DNA from: Paractinoplanes tereljensis
GTDB taxonomy: Bacteria; Actinomycetota; Actinomycetes; Mycobacteriales; Micromonosporaceae
Assembly: GCF_016862435.1 (NCBI RefSeq)
Contig: NZ_BOMY01000033.1
Coordinates: forward strand, 248,001-312,000
Direction of reading: 5' to 3'
DNA length: 64,000 nucleotides
In this document: one piece after another, positions 61,570 to 64,000 of the stretch
Position numbering within the stretch: the stretch's first letter is position 1
How the letters are laid out: the number at the start of each line of letters is the position of its first letter
Position numbers and translations under genes: made by a program
The notes under the pieces: generated by a model
The model's input: the letters and a program-made list of their open reading frames with translations, nothing else
The model's database searches: none
Told to the model about the DNA's origin: nothing

Positions 61570-63450
61570 ATGGGCGACTATCGGCGGGCGTACGAGCGGA
61601 GCGTGACTGATCCCGAGGGCTTCTGGCGGGATGCCTCCGGCCTGATCGACTGGGTGACACCACCCGGCCGGATCCTCGACGACAGTGCCGCCCCGCTGTA
61701 CCGGTGGTTCCCCGGTGCCGAGCTCAACACCTGCCACAACGCCCTCGACCGGCACGTCGACGCGGGGCGCGGCGAGCAGCCCGCCCTGGTGCACGACAGT
61801 CCGGTGACGGGAGTGCTCACGACGTACACCTATCGGGGTCTGCGCGACGAAGTCGCTGTTTTTGCCGGCGCACTGCGCCGGTTGGGAGTCGCCCGGGGTG
61901 ACCGGGTGGTGATCTACATGGCGATGATCCCGGAGACCGTGGTGGCGATGCTGGCCTGCGCCCGGCTCGGCGCGGTGCATTCGGTGGTGTTCGGCGGTTT
62001 CGGCGCGAAGGAACTCGCGGCCCGCATCGACGACGCCCGGCCGACCGTGGTGATCGCCGCGTCGTGCGGGGTCGAGGCCGGCCGGGTGGTGCCCTACCTG
62101 CCGATGCTCGACGCCGCCCTCGAGCTGGCGTCTCACCAGCCTGCACAGTGCGTGATCTTCCAGCGCCCGCAGCATCCCGGGCGTCTCCGGGAAGGGCGCG
62201 ACGTCAGCTGGGGTGCGGCAATCGACGGCGCGGAACCGGCCGACTGCGTGCCGGTCGCGGCCACCGACCCGCTCTACATCCTCTACACCTCCGGGACGAC
62301 CGGAAAACCGAAGGGCGTGGTCCGGGACAACGGCGGGCACGCGGTCGCGTTGCGCTGGTCGATGGAGAAGATCTTCAAGACCGGGCCCGGCGATTTCTTC
62401 TGGGCGGCGTCCGACGTCGGCTGGGTGGTGGGTCATTCCTACATCGTGTACGGGCCGTTGCTCACCGGCGCCACCACCGTCCTGTACGAGGGGAAACCGG
62501 TCGGCACCCCGGATGCCGGAGCGTTCTGGCGGGTCGCCGCCCAGCATCGGGTGACCACGATGTTCACCGCGCCCACCGCGATCCGGGCGATCAAGAAGGA
62601 GGATCCGTCCGGCCTTTTGCGGCGCGACCTGCCCGGCCTGCGACTGCTGTTCCTGGCCGGAGAAAGACTCGACCCGCAGACGTACGAATGGGCCGGCTCT
62701 CTGCTGGGTGTTCCGGTGATCGACAACTGGTGGCAGACCGAGACCGGCTGGCCGATCGCGGCCAGCCCGCGCGGCATCGAGGTGCTGCCGACCAAGCCAG
62801 GGTCCCCGTCGGTGCCGATGCCCGGTTACCGGGTCCGGGTGGTGTCGCCGTCCGGTTCCGATGCGGCCCCGGGCGAGGACGGCACGATCCTCCTGGAACT
62901 GCCGCTGCCGCCGGGCTGCCTGCCCACGCTGTGGGGCGACGACGCCCGCTACGTCAGTTCCTATCTGTCGGCCTATCCGGGCAACTACCTGACCGGTGAC
63001 GGCGGGCGGTTCGACGCCGACGGCTACCTGTACGTGATGGGCCGCACCGACGACGTGATCAACGTGGCCGGGCACCGGCTGTCGACCGGCGCCATGGAGG
63101 AGGTCCTGGCCGGGCATCCGGCGGTGGCCGAATGCGCGGTGATCGGGGTGGCCGACCCGCTCAAGGGCCAGCTGCCACGCGGCTTCGTGGTGCTGAAGTC
63201 CGGCGCCCAGGTCGACCCGATCGGCCTGGAGGAAGAGCTGGTCGCGATGGTACGGGCGCAGATCGGCCCGGTGGCGTCGTTGCGCCGGGTGGACGTGGTC
63301 TCGGCGCTGCCGAAGACCCGCTCCGGCAAGATCCTGCGCCGCACCATGCGCGGTATCGCCGACGGCGCCGACGAGCCGGTGCCGTCCACCATCGAGGACC
63401 CGGCGGTGCTGGACCGGCTGCGTCCGGTGCTGTTGAGCCATCGAGGATAA
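61570..63450 (+). CDS. prpE: Propionyl-CoA synthetase (PrpE-like acyl-CoA ligase)
   Basis: A 626-residue AMP-forming ligase of the acetyl/propionyl-CoA synthetase group. LNTCHNALDRHV, HSVVFGGFGAKELAARIDDARP, LYTSGTTGKPKGVVRDNGGHAVAL, GWVVGHSYIVYGPLLTGATTVLYEGKPVGTPD, NWWQTETGWPIA, and RSGKILRRTMR with the catalytic lysine are present. KPVGTPDAGAFWRV and the signature RDNGGH favour propionate over acetate. It activates propionate for the methylcitrate or methylmalonyl pathway. Confidence 0.9.
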   Translation: MGDYRRAYERSVTDPEGFWRDASGLIDWVTPPGRILDDSAAPLYRWFPGAELNTCHNALDRHVDAGRGEQPALVHDSPVTGVLTTYTYRGLRDEVAVFAGALRRLGVARGDRVVIYMAMIPETVVAMLACARLGAVHSVVFGGFGAKELAARIDDARPTVVIAASCGVEAGRVVPYLPMLDAALELASHQPAQCVIFQRPQHPGRLREGRDVSWGAAIDGAEPADCVPVAATDPLYILYTSGTTGKPKGVVRDNGGHAVALRWSMEKIFKTGPGDFFWAASDVGWVVGHSYIVYGPLLTGATTVLYEGKPVGTPDAGAFWRVAAQHRVTTMFTAPTAIRAIKKEDPSGLLRRDLPGLRLLFLAGERLDPQTYEWAGSLLGVPVIDNWWQTETGWPIAASPRGIEVLPTKPGSPSVPMPGYRVRVVSPSGSDAAPGEDGTILLELPLPPGCLPTLWGDDARYVSSYLSAYPGNYLTGDGGRFDADGYLYVMGRTDDVINVAGHRLSTGAMEEVLAGHPAVAECAVIGVADPLKGQLPRGFVVLKSGAQVDPIGLEEELVAMVRAQIGPVASLRRVDVVSALPKTRSGKILRRTMRGIADGADEPVPSTIEDPAVLDRLRPVLLSHRG

Positions 63451-63457
63451 TGACTCG

Positions 63458-64000
63458 GTGGGCTTCCGAGATCTCTTTTCCCCCGGCCGCGAACGCGGTG
63501 CCGGCGACAAGATCCAGCGCGGCGTGCTGGTCATCGCGATCAGCATGCTGCTCGGCATGATCATCGTGGCGGTGCTGCTGTCGGTGAGCACCCGCGACGG
63601 CGGCGCCGGGGTCACCGCGTTCCTGCTGTTCGTGGCGGCGGCCGCGGTCGGCGCGGCGCTGGGCTTCATGTTCGGGCTGCCCCGGGCCCGCCTGGCCGAG
63701 AACTCGACGGCCAGCACCTTCTACCTGACCAACTCCAACCTGATCAAGGTCTCGGACTGGCTGACCACCATCGTCATCGGCCTGGGCCTGGTCAACCTGG
63801 GCAAGGCCGTCCCGGCGATGCGCTCGCTGGCGCACGCACTGCACGCGCCGCTGGGCGGCACCTCCTATGCCGGCGCGGTCGGCCTGTCCCTGCTGATCAT
63901 CGGAGTGCTGGCCGGGTTCCTGCTCTACTACCTGTGGACCAGCATCCGGGTGCGGGAACTGCTGGAGGAGGCCGAGCGCCAGAACCAGCAGACCGTGCCG
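63458..64000 (+). CDS. Membrane protein with FGLPR/SDWLT motif (3' end outside the window)
   Basis: GTG 63458 starts an open frame of at least 181 codons that runs off the window. After GFRDLFSPGRERGAGDKIQRG come two membrane helices (VLVIAISMLLGMIIVAVLL and AFLLFVAAAAVGAALGFMFGLP). TNSNLIKVSDWLTTIVIGLGLVNLGK and a fourth helix (GLSLLIIGVLAGFLLYYLW) follow. The FGxPR...NTNL-SDWLTKI-GxGL motif recurs in conserved bacterial membrane proteins of unknown role. Eight bases after the PrpE stop, so probably co-transcribed. Confidence 0.75.
   Translation, partial: MGFRDLFSPGRERGAGDKIQRGVLVIAISMLLGMIIVAVLLSVSTRDGGAGVTAFLLFVAAAAVGAALGFMFGLPRARLAENSTASTFYLTNSNLIKVSDWLTTIVIGLGLVNLGKAVPAMRSLAHALHAPLGGTSYAGAVGLSLLIIGVLAGFLLYYLWTSIRVRELLEEAERQNQQTVP

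Overview
The window is high-GC DNA from an actinobacterium. It most resembles a motile, sporangium-forming member of the Micromonosporaceae such as Actinoplanes. This is inferred from the codon bias, frequent GTG/TTG starts, a mycothiol-dependent isomerase family protein, an F420/luciferase-like oxidoreductase, a leaderless secreted GH9 cellulase under a CebR/CelR-type operator, and an unusual number of chemoreceptors (four intact and one decayed). No rRNA, tRNA, IS element, prophage core or CRISPR array was seen.

Layout. 0-5 kb: a GvpU-like protein, a DUF6114/DUF6230 pair, a secreted protein and a GH9 cellulase. 5-14 kb: small metabolic and regulatory genes, including a TetR/LLM-oxidoreductase divergon with twin operators, a FeeM-like/methyltransferase pair, a truncated haemoglobin, a decayed chemoreceptor, an SDR, and a DHFR-family/ECF-sigma divergon. 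14-18 kb: a four-gene ABC importer operon (binding protein, two permeases, ATPase), then a secreted LysM-M15 peptidase.

18.9-25.8 kb is an accessory stretch. It holds a TIR-NB-ARC-TPR STAND protein, a small membrane protein, a mycothiol-enzyme/truncated-kinase/dehalogenase-like group, and a lower-GC three-gene operon with overlapping genes. That operon encodes an ADP-ribosyltransferase-like protein, a protein of unknown family and a SLATT-type two-transmembrane protein. I regard it as a candidate conflict or anti-phage system.

25.9-34.8 kb: a chemoreceptor, then an unusually tight beta-oxidation operon (acyl-CoA dehydrogenase, thiolase, FadB-like enzyme, CaiB/AMACR racemase) that ends with a GGDEF diguanylate cyclase. 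A divergent TetR gene lies across a 25-bp dyad. 34.9-40.4 kb: a cassette of cytoplasmic subtilase, sigma-70 factor, small beta-rich protein and a 1,117-residue TPR-CHAT protease. Two duplicated 13-codon minicistrons sit inside it. It looks like a protease/transcription signalling module and is the second candidate undescribed system.

40-47.5 kb: a PilZ-containing chemoreceptor, an XRE/aldo-keto reductase divergon with two dyads, an XRE-TPR regulator and a MatB-like malonyl-CoA synthetase. This part and the CHAT cassette are full of in-frame and intergenic minisatellites. 47.5-64 kb: an ABC exporter, a Fes-like esterase, a three-subunit proton-translocating transhydrogenase (pntA1-pntA2-pntB), an acetoacetate-decarboxylase-like protein, a leaderless-secretion LysM/M15 peptidase with a small acidic partner, a giant HEAT-like DUF6493-type protein, two chemoreceptors, a PrpE-like propionyl-CoA synthetase and the start of a membrane protein cut by the window edge.
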